From positions 1 through 57,044 of the forward strand of contig JADGCQ010000013.1 of NCBI GenBank assembly GCA_015228925.1: a stretch of 57,044 nucleotides of DNA. Reading direction: 5' to 3'. The notes beneath the pieces were generated by a model. That model worked only from the letters and a program-made list of their open reading frames with translations. It did not search any database and was not told where the DNA came from. Positions within the stretch are counted from its first letter, which is position 1. Each line of letters begins with the position of its first letter. Position numbers and translations under genes: made by a program. Of the stretch, positions 31,682-40,912 are shown in pieces. The stretch is from Magnetococcales bacterium. Lineage in GTDB: Bacteria > Pseudomonadota > Magnetococcia > Magnetococcales > UBA8363.

Positions 31682-34497
31682 ACATCGGCAGTCGCTTCGT
31701 CCAATTCTGCCATCAAGTCGGTCAGCAACTTTTTGGAACCCATAAAATCAAAACGATCCAAACGGGTTTCCAAGTCTGTGGCGATGCTGCCATACCCCTG
31801 CGCAACCAAAACCGGCTTGACCTTCCGAAACAGTGTTGTCGTTTGGAAATCTCTCCGCTCGACCAGTTGCCCCAACGTCTGAAGTTGTGCCAACAACTCG
31901 GAACGCGACACCGTGACCAAGAGCGGGGCCTCCCGATCCCCAAACAGCTCGCTTGCCTCAAGGCAGCGTGCGCTATCCATAATTTCTCCCAACGCCTCAC
32001 GAATGCGTCCCATCAGAAGATCACGCTCCGTACTCTCTTCCGCCAAAACCTCCTCTAAGTCCATGGCCAGATGCCATAATTTTCTGGCCGATATCCCTCC
32101 AGCCAATCCTTTCAGATTGTGAACCATTTTCTTCGCCGCCTGGGTGTCGCCCACCTGTAGCCAATGCGTCAATTCTTCAAAGAAAGAGACATTCTGGTGT
32201 GCAAAATCACGAATCAACTTGCTTAAAAGCCCCACTTTACCATCCATCCGTCCCAAGCCATCCCGAACATCGATGCCGGGAAGATCACAGGGAAAATCGG
32301 TGTCTTCTGCCCGCGCCTGTTGATCCGACAACGACACAACGCAGGGTTCCACCCCCACGGCAGCCGGAGACAATCTACCGACTTTCGCCAAAACCCGATA
32401 GAGTTCTGAGGCATCTACCGGTTTGGAGATAAAATCAAACATCCCGATATCCAAACATTTTTTTCGTTCCTCATCCATCGCATGGGCAGTCATGGCTATA
32501 ATCGCTGGCCGGGTAGAGCGACTTTGTTCAAGAATCAGCCGAGATGCGTCATACCCATCCATGACGGGCATTTGCAAGTCCATCAAAACGGCATCACAGA
32601 CATTTTTCTCCTGGCATACCATCGCCACCGCTTCCTGGCCATTTTGCGCCCAGCGGACGGCGACACCGGCGTACTCCAAAAAATTTTCGCAAATTTCCCA
32701 ATTAATTTTATTATCTTCGACGACAATCACACGCATACCGCGAATCTTTTGCATCACCGAAGCGGCAACCCGCCGCACCTCCATGGCTTCGTAGGGTTGT
32801 ACTGTTCGACCCTGTAAGGTTTCCAAAATGGTGTCCAACAGGGTCGAAAAGGTCGTCGGTTTGCGGATGAAACCTTGAAAAATTTCCTTGTTTCTATCAT
32901 TGGCGACTTCATCCCAACCAAAACAGGTCGTCAGAATGATGCGAGGCAGATTTCCAGAACCACAACTTTGCCGAATGCGCAAAGCGGTCTCCACACCATC
33001 CATACCCGACATGCGCCAGTCCACGAGAACAAGGTCACACGGTTCATCCGTGTCTCGTAAATGCTCAAAGATATTCAGGGCTTCTCCCCCTGAGGCGGCT
33101 GTGATAACCGAAAATGAAAAGCTCGTCAGCATATTCGCCAAAATGGTGCGGGCATCATCGTTATCATCGACAACCAACACTTTAAGACCGTTAAAACGTT
33201 TGGAGATTCCCTTTCCTTTCTCTTCGGTATCCGGTTGATGCCGCAGAGTCAGGGAAAAATGAAACAAGCTCCCTTCCCCCAGTAGGCTATCGACCGCGAT
33301 TTGTCCTCCCATGGCGTGTACCAAATGCTGAGAAATCGCCAGTCCCAGACCGGTACCACCATAACGTCGGGTGGTTGAAGCATCGCCTTGATAAAACGGT
33401 TGAAAAAGATGGGCCGACTGCTCTGGATCCATGCCGATGCCGGTGTCTTGCACCTGGAAACGCAAACTCACCTCTGTTTTTGTACACGACACGACGGCGA
33501 TGCGGTAAACAATCTGCCCTTTGTGCGTAAACTTGACCGCATTGCTACCCAGGTTGATCAACACCTGCCCCAAACGCAAAGGGTCTCCCACCAAAACGGG
33601 TGGTACATGCGTGTCCACATCGAAAATAATCTCCAACCCCTTGCCGATGGCCGGCAACGAAATCAACGTCAACACCCGTTTCATCACGGTCGATAAAGAA
33701 AAAGGGACACTCTCAAGATGGAGTTGATTGGCCTCGATCTTGGAAAAATCAAGGACATTGTTAATAATGTTCAAAAGCAATTCGGAGGCGTTCTGACTTT
33801 TGGAGATCAGATCATTTTGTCGCTGGGTCAGAGTGGTCTTGGACAACAGTTGACCGATACCCAGAATCACGTTCATGGGTGTACGAATCTCATGACTGAT
33901 ATGGGCCATGAAATTACTCTTTGCCTTATTGGCTTGCTCCGCCTCCTTCAAGATTGCATTCTTAACCCGTTCGCTGCGTTCACGATGGATAATTTGCGCA
34001 CAACAATCGGCAACAGGTTGCAGATAGGCCACCAGTTTACGGTCGTACCCTTGCGGTCGGTTTACCAGCACAGCACAGCCAATAACACGCCCCTGCAAAG
34101 CCAGCGGCAACACCAAAACGGACTGCACACATCCCCCCCCCTGGAAACATGCCCACCACTCCGAGGGAAGTGCGTCCAATGCATTGGCAATCACAGGGGT
34201 ATCTGCAACCAATCCGTTGGCACCAACAGCCCCCACATCGGCACACAGCTTGGGTAACCAATCAAGGCCACACTCTTTTGGGAAGCTTTCTTCGCTCTGG
34301 GGAAGGAGAGCAGACACGGCCAATGGTTGACCGACGCCATCACCATCAGCAAATTCGACAAAAAACCCATACGCGCTACAGGTCCGTTGCAAAATTTTCT
34401 GTAACGCTTTTTCAAACACCGACTTAGCCGAATGCATCGCAATATAGTCGGCCTGGATCTCATGGATGATTCTGAGTTGTTCCTGTTTGCGGAGCAA
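31678..34497 (-). CDS. GAF hybrid histidine kinase (GAF-HisKA-HATPase-REC-REC-HPt)
   Basis: The 939-aa protein starts at TTG 34497 (AAGGGGG 6 nt upstream), 11 bp after the previous stop. Domains: GAF-like input at ~20-175 (YGFFVEFADGDG, LVLPLALQGRVIGCAVLV), HisKA (FMAHISHEIRTPMNVI), HATPase (LGSNAVKFTHKG; DTGIGM; GTGLGLAISQHL), REC1 (VLVVDDNDDARTI; LVLVDWRMSGMDG), REC2 (VIVVEDNKINWEI; AVLMDLQMPVMDG) and HPt (KKMVHNLKGLAGGIS), then the C-terminal extension common to this cluster. Both RECs keep the phosphoacceptor aspartate. Soluble; a ligand for GAF cannot be predicted. Converges with the 1107-aa gene, whose stop overlaps its own. Confidence 0.85.
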   Translation of the reverse strand: MLRKQEQLRIIHEIQADYIAMHSAKSVFEKALQKILQRTCSAYGFFVEFADGDGVGQPLAVSALLPQSEESFPKECGLDWLPKLCADVGAVGANGLVADTPVIANALDALPSEWWACFQGGGCVQSVLVLPLALQGRVIGCAVLVNRPQGYDRKLVAYLQPVADCCAQIIHRERSERVKNAILKEAEQANKAKSNFMAHISHEIRTPMNVILGIGQLLSKTTLTQRQNDLISKSQNASELLLNIINNVLDFSKIEANQLHLESVPFSLSTVMKRVLTLISLPAIGKGLEIIFDVDTHVPPVLVGDPLRLGQVLINLGSNAVKFTHKGQIVYRIAVVSCTKTEVSLRFQVQDTGIGMDPEQSAHLFQPFYQGDASTTRRYGGTGLGLAISQHLVHAMGGQIAVDSLLGEGSLFHFSLTLRHQPDTEEKGKGISKRFNGLKVLVVDDNDDARTILANMLTSFSFSVITAASGGEALNIFEHLRDTDEPCDLVLVDWRMSGMDGVETALRIRQSCGSGNLPRIILTTCFGWDEVANDRNKEIFQGFIRKPTTFSTLLDTILETLQGRTVQPYEAMEVRRVAASVMQKIRGMRVIVVEDNKINWEICENFLEYAGVAVRWAQNGQEAVAMVCQEKNVCDAVLMDLQMPVMDGYDASRLILEQSRSTRPAIIAMTAHAMDEERKKCLDIGMFDFISKPVDASELYRVLAKVGRLSPAAVGVEPCVVSLSDQQARAEDTDFPCDLPGIDVRDGLGRMDGKVGLLSKLIRDFAHQNVSFFEELTHWLQVGDTQAAKKMVHNLKGLAGGISARKLWHLAMDLEEVLAEESTERDLLMGRIREALGEIMDSARCLEASELFGDREAPLLVTVSRSELLAQLQTLGQLVERRDFQTTTLFRKVKPVLVAQGYGSIATDLETRLDRFDFMGSKKLLTDLMAELDEATADV

Positions 34498-34508
34498 CGT
34501 TTTCCCCC

Positions 34509-35672
34509 TTAACTGGGCAGTGGAAAAATCAGTGTAATCACCGTCCCGGTTTCACTGGAGGTCTCGATCATCAAATGACCATGCTGAATGCTCATCATGC
34601 GCGATGCGGCATACAAGTCGTATTCCCAGCGCATTTCATCTTTTTTCCCCAAAGGTAACTTTTTCTGGGATGGCTCCGTAGCTTGGGAAACGATGATCCG
34701 TTGGGTATGGAACTGAACGCTGGCCAGACGGCTACCATCCCGATCAATAGACCCCAAAGAAATTTTTACCCCATCCCCTGGATCGGAAGCACTGGAAATA
34801 TTCATCAAAATGGCGTTGATCACCGAGTAACACAGTCGGACATCCCCTTGTACCTTGAAGACGGAACTCTCCTGCCTGGGGACGTTATCAAGAAGGATAG
34901 TGATACTGAAATCCTTTTTTTTCAAAAAATCTCCCTCGATAATTTTAAAATCATCCACCAAAGCCAAAATATCAAAATGGGTCAATTTACACAGGTATTG
35001 ACCGCGAGATATCTTGTGGAGTTCGATGGAAAAGTTGATCAAATTGGAAAGTTTATAGGTATAGCGCAGGATGGGGAGAACCAACTCTTCCTGCTGTTTG
35101 GTCAAGTTGGTATTCCAAGCCAGCATATTGATCATGCTGACAATATGATCCAAAGGCCCTCTGAGGTCGGTCTGATAAATATGGGTCACCTCTTCCTTAA
35201 AAGAGGACGACTCCTCAAGTTGGGTTTTCTGCAACTCCAGAGTGCGCATCATCTCGGCCATGGCCAGGTGATTGCGGACCCGCGCCCGTACCACAGCCGC
35301 ATGGACCGGCTTGGTGATAAAGTCAATCCCCCCAAGGGATAAGGCGTGCGCCTCATCCAGTTTTTCGTTCAGGGCGGTGACAAAAATAACGGGAATCGTT
35401 CTCCCCGTTGGTGACCCTTTGATCCTTTTACACACCTCATAGCCATCCATCTCCGGCATCATGACATCGAGCAGGACGACGGCTATCTCTTCCGAGGCGA
35501 TAATGTTCAAGGCATCCGGCCCGTTGGTTGCGACCAAAACTTGATACTCGTCGCTCAAAATCTCCGCCAGCGTCCGAATATTATTGGGCATATCATCGAC
35601 AATCAGGACCATCGATTTTTTGACTGGATCACGCATCCCGAATCTTTCCACCTCCCGAACACTAGGCTTCAT
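34509..35672 (-). CDS. REC protein with a histidine-less kinase-like domain (pseudokinase, 387 aa)
   Basis: An intact receiver (MVLIVDDMPNN; VVLLDVMMPEMDG with D69; ITKPVHAA) is followed by a HisKA-like helix pair in which the H-box reads YQTDLRGPLD: threonine (T168) stands where histidine should be. The ATPase-like part keeps a remnant N-box (AILMNISSASDPG) but lacks clear G1/G2 glycines (no DTGxG). It is therefore unlikely to autophosphorylate and probably acts as a phosphorylated docking or effector protein. It overlaps the STAS gene by 11 bp and precedes the GAF kinase, so it may connect the partner-switch pair to that kinase. An internal ATG 35636 is a possible start. Confidence 0.7.
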   Translation of the reverse strand: MKPSVREVERFGMRDPVKKSMVLIVDDMPNNIRTLAEILSDEYQVLVATNGPDALNIIASEEIAVVLLDVMMPEMDGYEVCKRIKGSPTGRTIPVIFVTALNEKLDEAHALSLGGIDFITKPVHAAVVRARVRNHLAMAEMMRTLELQKTQLEESSSFKEEVTHIYQTDLRGPLDHIVSMINMLAWNTNLTKQQEELVLPILRYTYKLSNLINFSIELHKISRGQYLCKLTHFDILALVDDFKIIEGDFLKKKDFSITILLDNVPRQESSVFKVQGDVRLCYSVINAILMNISSASDPGDGVKISLGSIDRDGSRLASVQFHTQRIIVSQATEPSQKKLPLGKKDEMRWEYDLYAASRMMSIQHGHLMIETSSETGTVITLIFPLPS

Positions 35673-35994
35673 TCGTTATTTTAAATACACGGTGGTACTG
35701 CGACAATTCAAGAATCGTTCGAATTTCGCTGGAAGGGTTGACCAGAGAGATGTCGGCTTTTTCGCCACCAAAAAAATTGCGCATGACCATCAGCGCACCC
35801 AGGGCGGAACTTTCAATCTGATAGACCCGTTCCAGGTTGATTCGAATGGGTGTGTCTAACGACAAACCCTTGTAAATATCACGAAACTTCGGGATCATTT
35901 TATAACCAAAACAACCCGACAAATGAATGGTCAAAACCACCCCGTCTTGTTCTGTGATTATTCTATCGTAAGCTGTCATTCCGCGCTCGTCCAT
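35662..35994 (-). CDS. STAS-domain anti-anti-sigma-like protein (110 aa)
   Basis: A single STAS domain: N-terminal strand VVLTIHLSGCFG, the central INLERVYQIESSALGALMVM motif (read in pieces: INLERVYQ, IESSALGALM) and C-terminal ISLVNPSSEIRTIL. The serine pair (62-63) that is phosphorylated in SpoIIAA/RsbV proteins is kept, although the preceding aspartate is glutamate. Partners of this family are anti-sigma kinases and PP2C phosphatases; the latter is encoded immediately upstream. ATG 35979 is an alternative start. No anti-sigma kinase (HATPase) gene is visible, so the downstream target is unknown. Confidence 0.8.
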   Translation of the reverse strand: MDERGMTAYDRIITEQDGVVLTIHLSGCFGYKMIPKFRDIYKGLSLDTPIRINLERVYQIESSALGALMVMRNFFGGEKADISLVNPSSEIRTILELSQYHRVFKITNEA

Positions 35995-36033
35995 TCTAAA
36001 AAAAACAGAAAGTAAAAGATTCCGTGCTGAACG

Positions 36034-37164
36034 CTACAGACGGACCTCAACCAGGAACATATCGTCGCCCTGAGGTTCCCCCTTGGGACGAAAACGCGCC
36101 AACTCGTCGCCCAAACAGTCCAACATTTCCTCACCACGGGCAATTTTTTGCAGCCATTGCAGCAGCCGTTCTGCACCAAACATCCGCTTCTCCGCATCCA
36201 TCTCCTCTACCAAGCCATCGCTGTAAAGGTAGAGTTTATCATCAATACACACGTCCAATTCAACACCCGACAGTTCGGAGACCTGCATCAATCCGCGTGG
36301 AAAGTGTGTTGAGGGGAGTTTTTCCTGGCAACGACCACCACGAAACAAATAGGCTTCACGCATACCGCAATTCCACAGGATGATCCGCCGACGATCCGGG
36401 GAAATTTCCAAGAAAATGGCCGCCATGAACATCCCTTCAGGCAGGGTGCGAAATAATTTGGCGTTGGTCTCTTCAACAATCGTCTCCATAGAATCATTAC
36501 GGGCGGTGCGGGCATAAAAAAGATCGGCAACCAAGGGACCACCGATGGCGGCGGTCAACCCATGCCCGGTAAAATCACCCAGCATGATATGCTGGGTACC
36601 GTCGGGACGAAAGGCGGCCAGAAGGATATCCCCCATGGATGTTTCCTTGGGAGCGACATAAGTGGCAAGAGAACGCCGATCAAACTGTTCCGATTCCCGA
36701 GTATTGGCCAATACCCGTTCAATCAAACGTCGTTCGTCCAAAAGACCCTGGTTCATCCGAGCCAACTCCCGGTAGGCGGTACGGAGTTCCAGATGGGTTT
36801 TTACCCGGGAACGGACAATATCAAAATGAAACGGTTTGGCGATGTAATCCACAGCCCCCAATTTCAAGCCGGTACTTTCATCTTCGGTCTCCGACATGGC
36901 GGAAATAAAAATGATGGGGATATCACGGGTCTCGACATCCATTTTAATGGCGCGGCATACGTCGTAACCATTCAGATCGGGCATCATGATGTCCAAAAGG
37001 ACCAAATCGGGCGTTTGTTGGGCAATAATCTCCAGGGCGGTATGACCATTCGTGGCGACCAAAAGGTCCAGGTCGAGAGGACGCAATACCTCCAGCAACA
37101 GCCGAATGCTCTGTGCATCGTCATCGACAAGAAGAACCCGACGTTGCGAGGATGGACTGATCAC
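36034..37164 (-). CDS. REC-SpoIIE/RsbU-type PP2C phosphatase (376 aa)
   Basis: REC domain at ~1-125 (VLLVDDDAQSI; LVLLDIMMPDLNG; AKPFH), coiled linker (LARMNQGLLDERRLIERVLAN) and a PP2C-like phosphatase at ~165-376 (MLGDFTGHGLTAAI, YLYSDGLVEEMD, GDDMFLVEV supply the metal-binding Asp residues). Such proteins dephosphorylate STAS proteins when the REC domain is phosphorylated. The STAS gene is 39 bp downstream. GTG 37164 overlaps the stop of the large hybrid kinase (GTGA), which is a likely phosphodonor. Soluble. Confidence 0.85.
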   Translation of the reverse strand: MISPSSQRRVLLVDDDAQSIRLLLEVLRPLDLDLLVATNGHTALEIIAQQTPDLVLLDIMMPDLNGYDVCRAIKMDVETRDIPIIFISAMSETEDESTGLKLGAVDYIAKPFHFDIVRSRVKTHLELRTAYRELARMNQGLLDERRLIERVLANTRESEQFDRRSLATYVAPKETSMGDILLAAFRPDGTQHIMLGDFTGHGLTAAIGGPLVADLFYARTARNDSMETIVEETNAKLFRTLPEGMFMAAIFLEISPDRRRIILWNCGMREAYLFRGGRCQEKLPSTHFPRGLMQVSELSGVELDVCIDDKLYLYSDGLVEEMDAEKRMFGAERLLQWLQKIARGEEMLDCLGDELARFRPKGEPQGDDMFLVEVRL

Positions 37165-40100
37165 GGGGCGTTTTCCACAATATTCAAACCCAGTCGATCC
37201 GAGACGGCTTTGAGCTGTTGCAAGGCCCCCTTGAAGTCAAACTTCTCCAACGCTGCGACAAAACAACCATGTTCCGTCGCCAATCCTTGTGCCTGCAACC
37301 AAGCACTCACCGGTTTGGCCGCATCCAGGGCGCGGGAGTTGTTATTCCGCAGATAAACCGCCAGTTGGCCGAACATGGCGGGCACATCCTCGGAAACCAA
37401 CACTTCCCTCGGATCGCCCTCAGGATCCTGCTCCTGAACCATCGGATGGAGTTCCCGGAGCAATTTTTCCAACGCCTCGTCAAAATGCCGCAAAGATTCG
37501 TCGCACACCTCTGTGCCGGGATCGGTACCGAGGATAATCTCCAATTGCCGCGCCGCTTCGGAGAGATCACGGGCCAGAATATTACCCGACACCCCCTTCA
37601 TGGTATGGGCCAACCGCCGTGCATCTTCAAAGGCCCCTTGATTCAACGCCTTTTGTATACTTTTACCGGTCTCGGCGTACCCTTTGTGAAAATCGCGGAG
37701 CAGTTTTAGGTAAAATGGGGGATTATGACCAAATTTACGCGCCGCAGTCGCCACATCGACCGTCTTGATCCCTTTGAGGAAATCGAAGGCGGTAGCATTT
37801 GCAGAATCTTCCTTCTTTGCGGTCTCAGCGACGGTAGGCATCTTGTCCGTATCGGCGGAGGAAGATTGTATCCACCGTGACAAGACCGCATAAAGCATCT
37901 CCAATTCGACCGGTTTGGGGAGGTGGTCATTCATCCCGGCATTCAGGCACCGCTCGCGCTCACCACTCATGGCACTGGCGGTCATGGCGATAATAGGGAG
38001 TTGTTCCTTGCTCAAATGTTTTCGAATCAGGCGGGTGGCGTCAAACCCGTCCATGCGCGGCATCAGAAGATCCATCAGTACCAAATCATAACGTGGCATG
38101 TTGGCCAGTCCATCCCCGATTACGGCGGCAAGGGCCTCCACACCATTACGCGCCACATCGACCTGCAAACCGACCTGCTCCAAAGTATCACGCGCCACAT
38201 CAACGTTGATCGGATCGTCTTCCACCAACAATACCCGCCCTCCTCGGAGGACGCTTCGGGTTTGAACGACAAGCTGTTTGGGCGAAACCGAATCGGGCAA
38301 CGAGGCCGACGGCAACTCCTGGGTGATCCCAAGACGCACAGTAAAGGAAAAACGGCTACCCCGGCCCGGTTCCGAATCAACATGGATGCCCCCCCCCATC
38401 ATTTCCACCAACCGCCGACTGATGGCCAACCCTAAACCGGTACCACCATATTTTCGGGTGGTCGATTCATCCGCCTGGGTGAACGGTTGAAACAACCCCG
38501 ACAGGGCCTGCCTGGAGATGCCGATCCCGGTATCCTCGACGGTAAAACGCATCACACCCTGGTGAAATTGCAGTTCGTCCATGCTCACCTCCAGGGCGAT
38601 TCGACCTTCCTGGGTAAATTTGACTGCGTTGGCGAGCAAATTGTTCAACACCTGACTCAAACGAACCGAATCCCCTTTGACGAACTGCGGGACATCGGGA
38701 TGGATAATCACGCTATAAACGAGATGTTTTTCCTCAATTTTTCGTTCCACCAGATTGGACGTTACCCGGATAATCTCGTTGAGCGCAAATGGACGCGACT
38801 CCACGATCATCATCCCCGCTTCAATTTTGGAGATATCAAGAATATCATTCAGAATATTGAGTAAATTATTACCCGATTGGTGGATTTGCAGCAAACGCCG
38901 ACGTTGATCCGCCGTCACATCGTTGGTCAACAACAGACTGGTCATACCGAGAATGCCATTGAGGGGGGTACGAATCTCATGGCTCATGGTTGCCAGAAAT
39001 TGACTTTTGGCACGATTGGCCGCCTCGGCGGCCATTTTTTCCCGATAAAGCTCTTCGGTTCGACTTTGTTCCAAAATGGTGGCCAGGGTATTGCAAAACG
39101 CCTGAAAATTTCTTTCCTCGTCCAGGTCATACTCGGTTTCATGCTTTAGATAGATTGCCAAAACCCCCAATACCCGGTCTTCGGAAAGGATGGGCAAGCA
39201 ATAATGCCCATGGGGTTCCATGTTCGGAGTGTGAACTATGTGGAGTTCATCAATCTTGGAGGCAAAGATATTTTCATGACGACGCGCTGCGATGCCACAC
39301 AGGCATTGGCCAAACTTGACATTGGCACAAGGGGGCGGGGAAAATTCACTAAATCCGTGATGCGCCACCACCGACAAAGTTTCCCGCCCCCGATCCTTCA
39401 ACAGGATGGCTCCCCGGTTCAAAAGGCTGTCAATGGGGGCATTGACAATCATACCCAGGGCGGTCGCCAACTTTTTTTTCAAGGGAATGGAGAGTAAGGC
39501 AATACGTAATATATTACTCACTGTATTTTGTACTTCCCGCGCATTGCGTTCTCTCATCTGCGCTTTTCTGCGCTCTTCCACCTCCCGTTGCAATTCGATG
39601 GTCCGTTCCTGAATGCGCGTCTCTAGTTCCAGATTAAAATTGCGCAACCGTTCCTCAAACCCTTTGCGCTCATTAATATCGACGCAACTTCCCGTATAAC
39701 CCAGAAAATTGTCCCCCGAGGCAAAAAAGGGAAAGCCTGTATCATAAACCCAACGGTAAGATCCATCCTTGGTGCGTAACCGATATTCCATGGAAAACCG
39801 TTGGTGCTTGCCAAAAACGGCGGCAAACCGGGCACGCAGATCCTCAGCATCATCGGGATGAACCCCCTCCAGCCAACCATCGTCCAATTCACGCGCCATG
39901 ATCTTGCCGGTGAAAGCCAACCAACCATCATTAAAAAAGGTCCGTTTCATCTCCCGATTGCACATCCACACCATTCCGGGAATCATATCGGCGTGCAAAC
40001 GAAATTGTGCGCTATAGTTAGAACCATCCAAGGATTCTGGCTGGTCTCGGACAAAGATCACGGCGGAAACGTCATGACTACCCTGAAACTGCGTATCAAC

Positions 40101-40796
40101 GGTCACGCAAAAACGGACCCGAATATCACCGCCCGCAACGTGCTTGAGGAGAACCTCGTAGACGCGATGATCGACTTCAGGAATCCGGATGATGGCGCGA
40201 CGTACCGTATTCCGGTCTTCCACCCGCGCACATTCGCTCAGGTTTTGCCCCAGGAGAGAGGCCCGTTCACGCCCGATTATATTACAAAAGGTATCATTGA
40301 CATCAACAATGGCTTTTGAAACGCGATCCAGGAGAACAACCCCTTTGACATCCGCCATGAGAATATCGGGACATGCTTCACAATCCTTCGATTTACGTGC
40401 TAGGCGTACAAAAGTATGGGCGTGATAGCGCAGACGGGCAATCATTTCTACCCGATCGGGAAATTTAACCAGATAATTGCTGGCACCCGCCGCAAAGCCC
40501 TCCGCCTTGATTTGGGGTTCGTCGATTGATGTCAGAAGAATGATGGGAATATTGCTGGTAATGCGATGTTCGCGCAATCGACGCAGCAAGGTCATCCCAT
40601 CCACATCCGGCATCACCAAGTCCAGTAGGATGACCATGGGGCGAATTTTTTCCGCTTCCACACACGCCTGACGGGGATCCTGGCAATAAAAAAGTTTCAA
40701 ATCACTGACATCAATCATCCTCTCCAAATATTTATAGGTGAGATATTGATCGTCGATGAGGAGTATGCGTTTGGGTTCGGTTCCTGAGTTATCCAT
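37161..40796 (-). CDS. Large REC-PAS-PAS-GAF hybrid histidine kinase with REC and HPt (1211 aa)
   Basis: Domains: receiver (ILLIDDQYLTYKYL; MVILLDLVMPDVDG, D59), PAS-like (IVDVNDTFCNIIGRE), PAS/PAC (MVWMCNREMKRTFFNDG; YRWVYDTGFPF), coiled coil (LETRIQERTIELQREVEERRK in pieces), GAF (FGQCLCGIAARRHENIF, HGHYCLPI), HisKA (FLATMSHEIRTPLNGI), HATPase (LLANAVKFTQEG; DTGIGI; GTGLGLAISRRL), REC (VLLVEDDPINVDV; LVLMDLLMPRMDG), HPt (RLAHTMKGVSGN, H~1066) and the shared C-terminal extension. ATG 40796 was chosen over 40817 for ribosome spacing. It is the first gene of the partner-switch cluster and is soluble. The N-terminal REC resembles that of the GGDEF gene at 55453 (LLLDDQ/LLVDDQ, LVMPGVDG). Confidence 0.85.
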   Translation of the reverse strand: MDNSGTEPKRILLIDDQYLTYKYLERMIDVSDLKLFYCQDPRQACVEAEKIRPMVILLDLVMPDVDGMTLLRRLREHRITSNIPIILLTSIDEPQIKAEGFAAGASNYLVKFPDRVEMIARLRYHAHTFVRLARKSKDCEACPDILMADVKGVVLLDRVSKAIVDVNDTFCNIIGRERASLLGQNLSECARVEDRNTVRRAIIRIPEVDHRVYEVLLKHVAGGDIRVRFCVTVDTQFQGSHDVSAVIFVRDQPESLDGSNYSAQFRLHADMIPGMVWMCNREMKRTFFNDGWLAFTGKIMARELDDGWLEGVHPDDAEDLRARFAAVFGKHQRFSMEYRLRTKDGSYRWVYDTGFPFFASGDNFLGYTGSCVDINERKGFEERLRNFNLELETRIQERTIELQREVEERRKAQMRERNAREVQNTVSNILRIALLSIPLKKKLATALGMIVNAPIDSLLNRGAILLKDRGRETLSVVAHHGFSEFSPPPCANVKFGQCLCGIAARRHENIFASKIDELHIVHTPNMEPHGHYCLPILSEDRVLGVLAIYLKHETEYDLDEERNFQAFCNTLATILEQSRTEELYREKMAAEAANRAKSQFLATMSHEIRTPLNGILGMTSLLLTNDVTADQRRRLLQIHQSGNNLLNILNDILDISKIEAGMMIVESRPFALNEIIRVTSNLVERKIEEKHLVYSVIIHPDVPQFVKGDSVRLSQVLNNLLANAVKFTQEGRIALEVSMDELQFHQGVMRFTVEDTGIGISRQALSGLFQPFTQADESTTRKYGGTGLGLAISRRLVEMMGGGIHVDSEPGRGSRFSFTVRLGITQELPSASLPDSVSPKQLVVQTRSVLRGGRVLLVEDDPINVDVARDTLEQVGLQVDVARNGVEALAAVIGDGLANMPRYDLVLMDLLMPRMDGFDATRLIRKHLSKEQLPIIAMTASAMSGERERCLNAGMNDHLPKPVELEMLYAVLSRWIQSSSADTDKMPTVAETAKKEDSANATAFDFLKGIKTVDVATAARKFGHNPPFYLKLLRDFHKGYAETGKSIQKALNQGAFEDARRLAHTMKGVSGNILARDLSEAARQLEIILGTDPGTEVCDESLRHFDEALEKLLRELHPMVQEQDPEGDPREVLVSEDVPAMFGQLAVYLRNNNSRALDAAKPVSAWLQAQGLATEHGCFVAALEKFDFKGALQQLKAVSDRLGLNIVENAP

Positions 40797-40912
40797 AAGT
40801 CTCATGGCTCCAAACAAGGATTACACCACAACCAGCACTTCAATACACAGTCTTCGTCATTCAAAGCAAACGCGAGGATCCGTGACGCAAAGCGACCGAT
40901 CACCATGTGATT

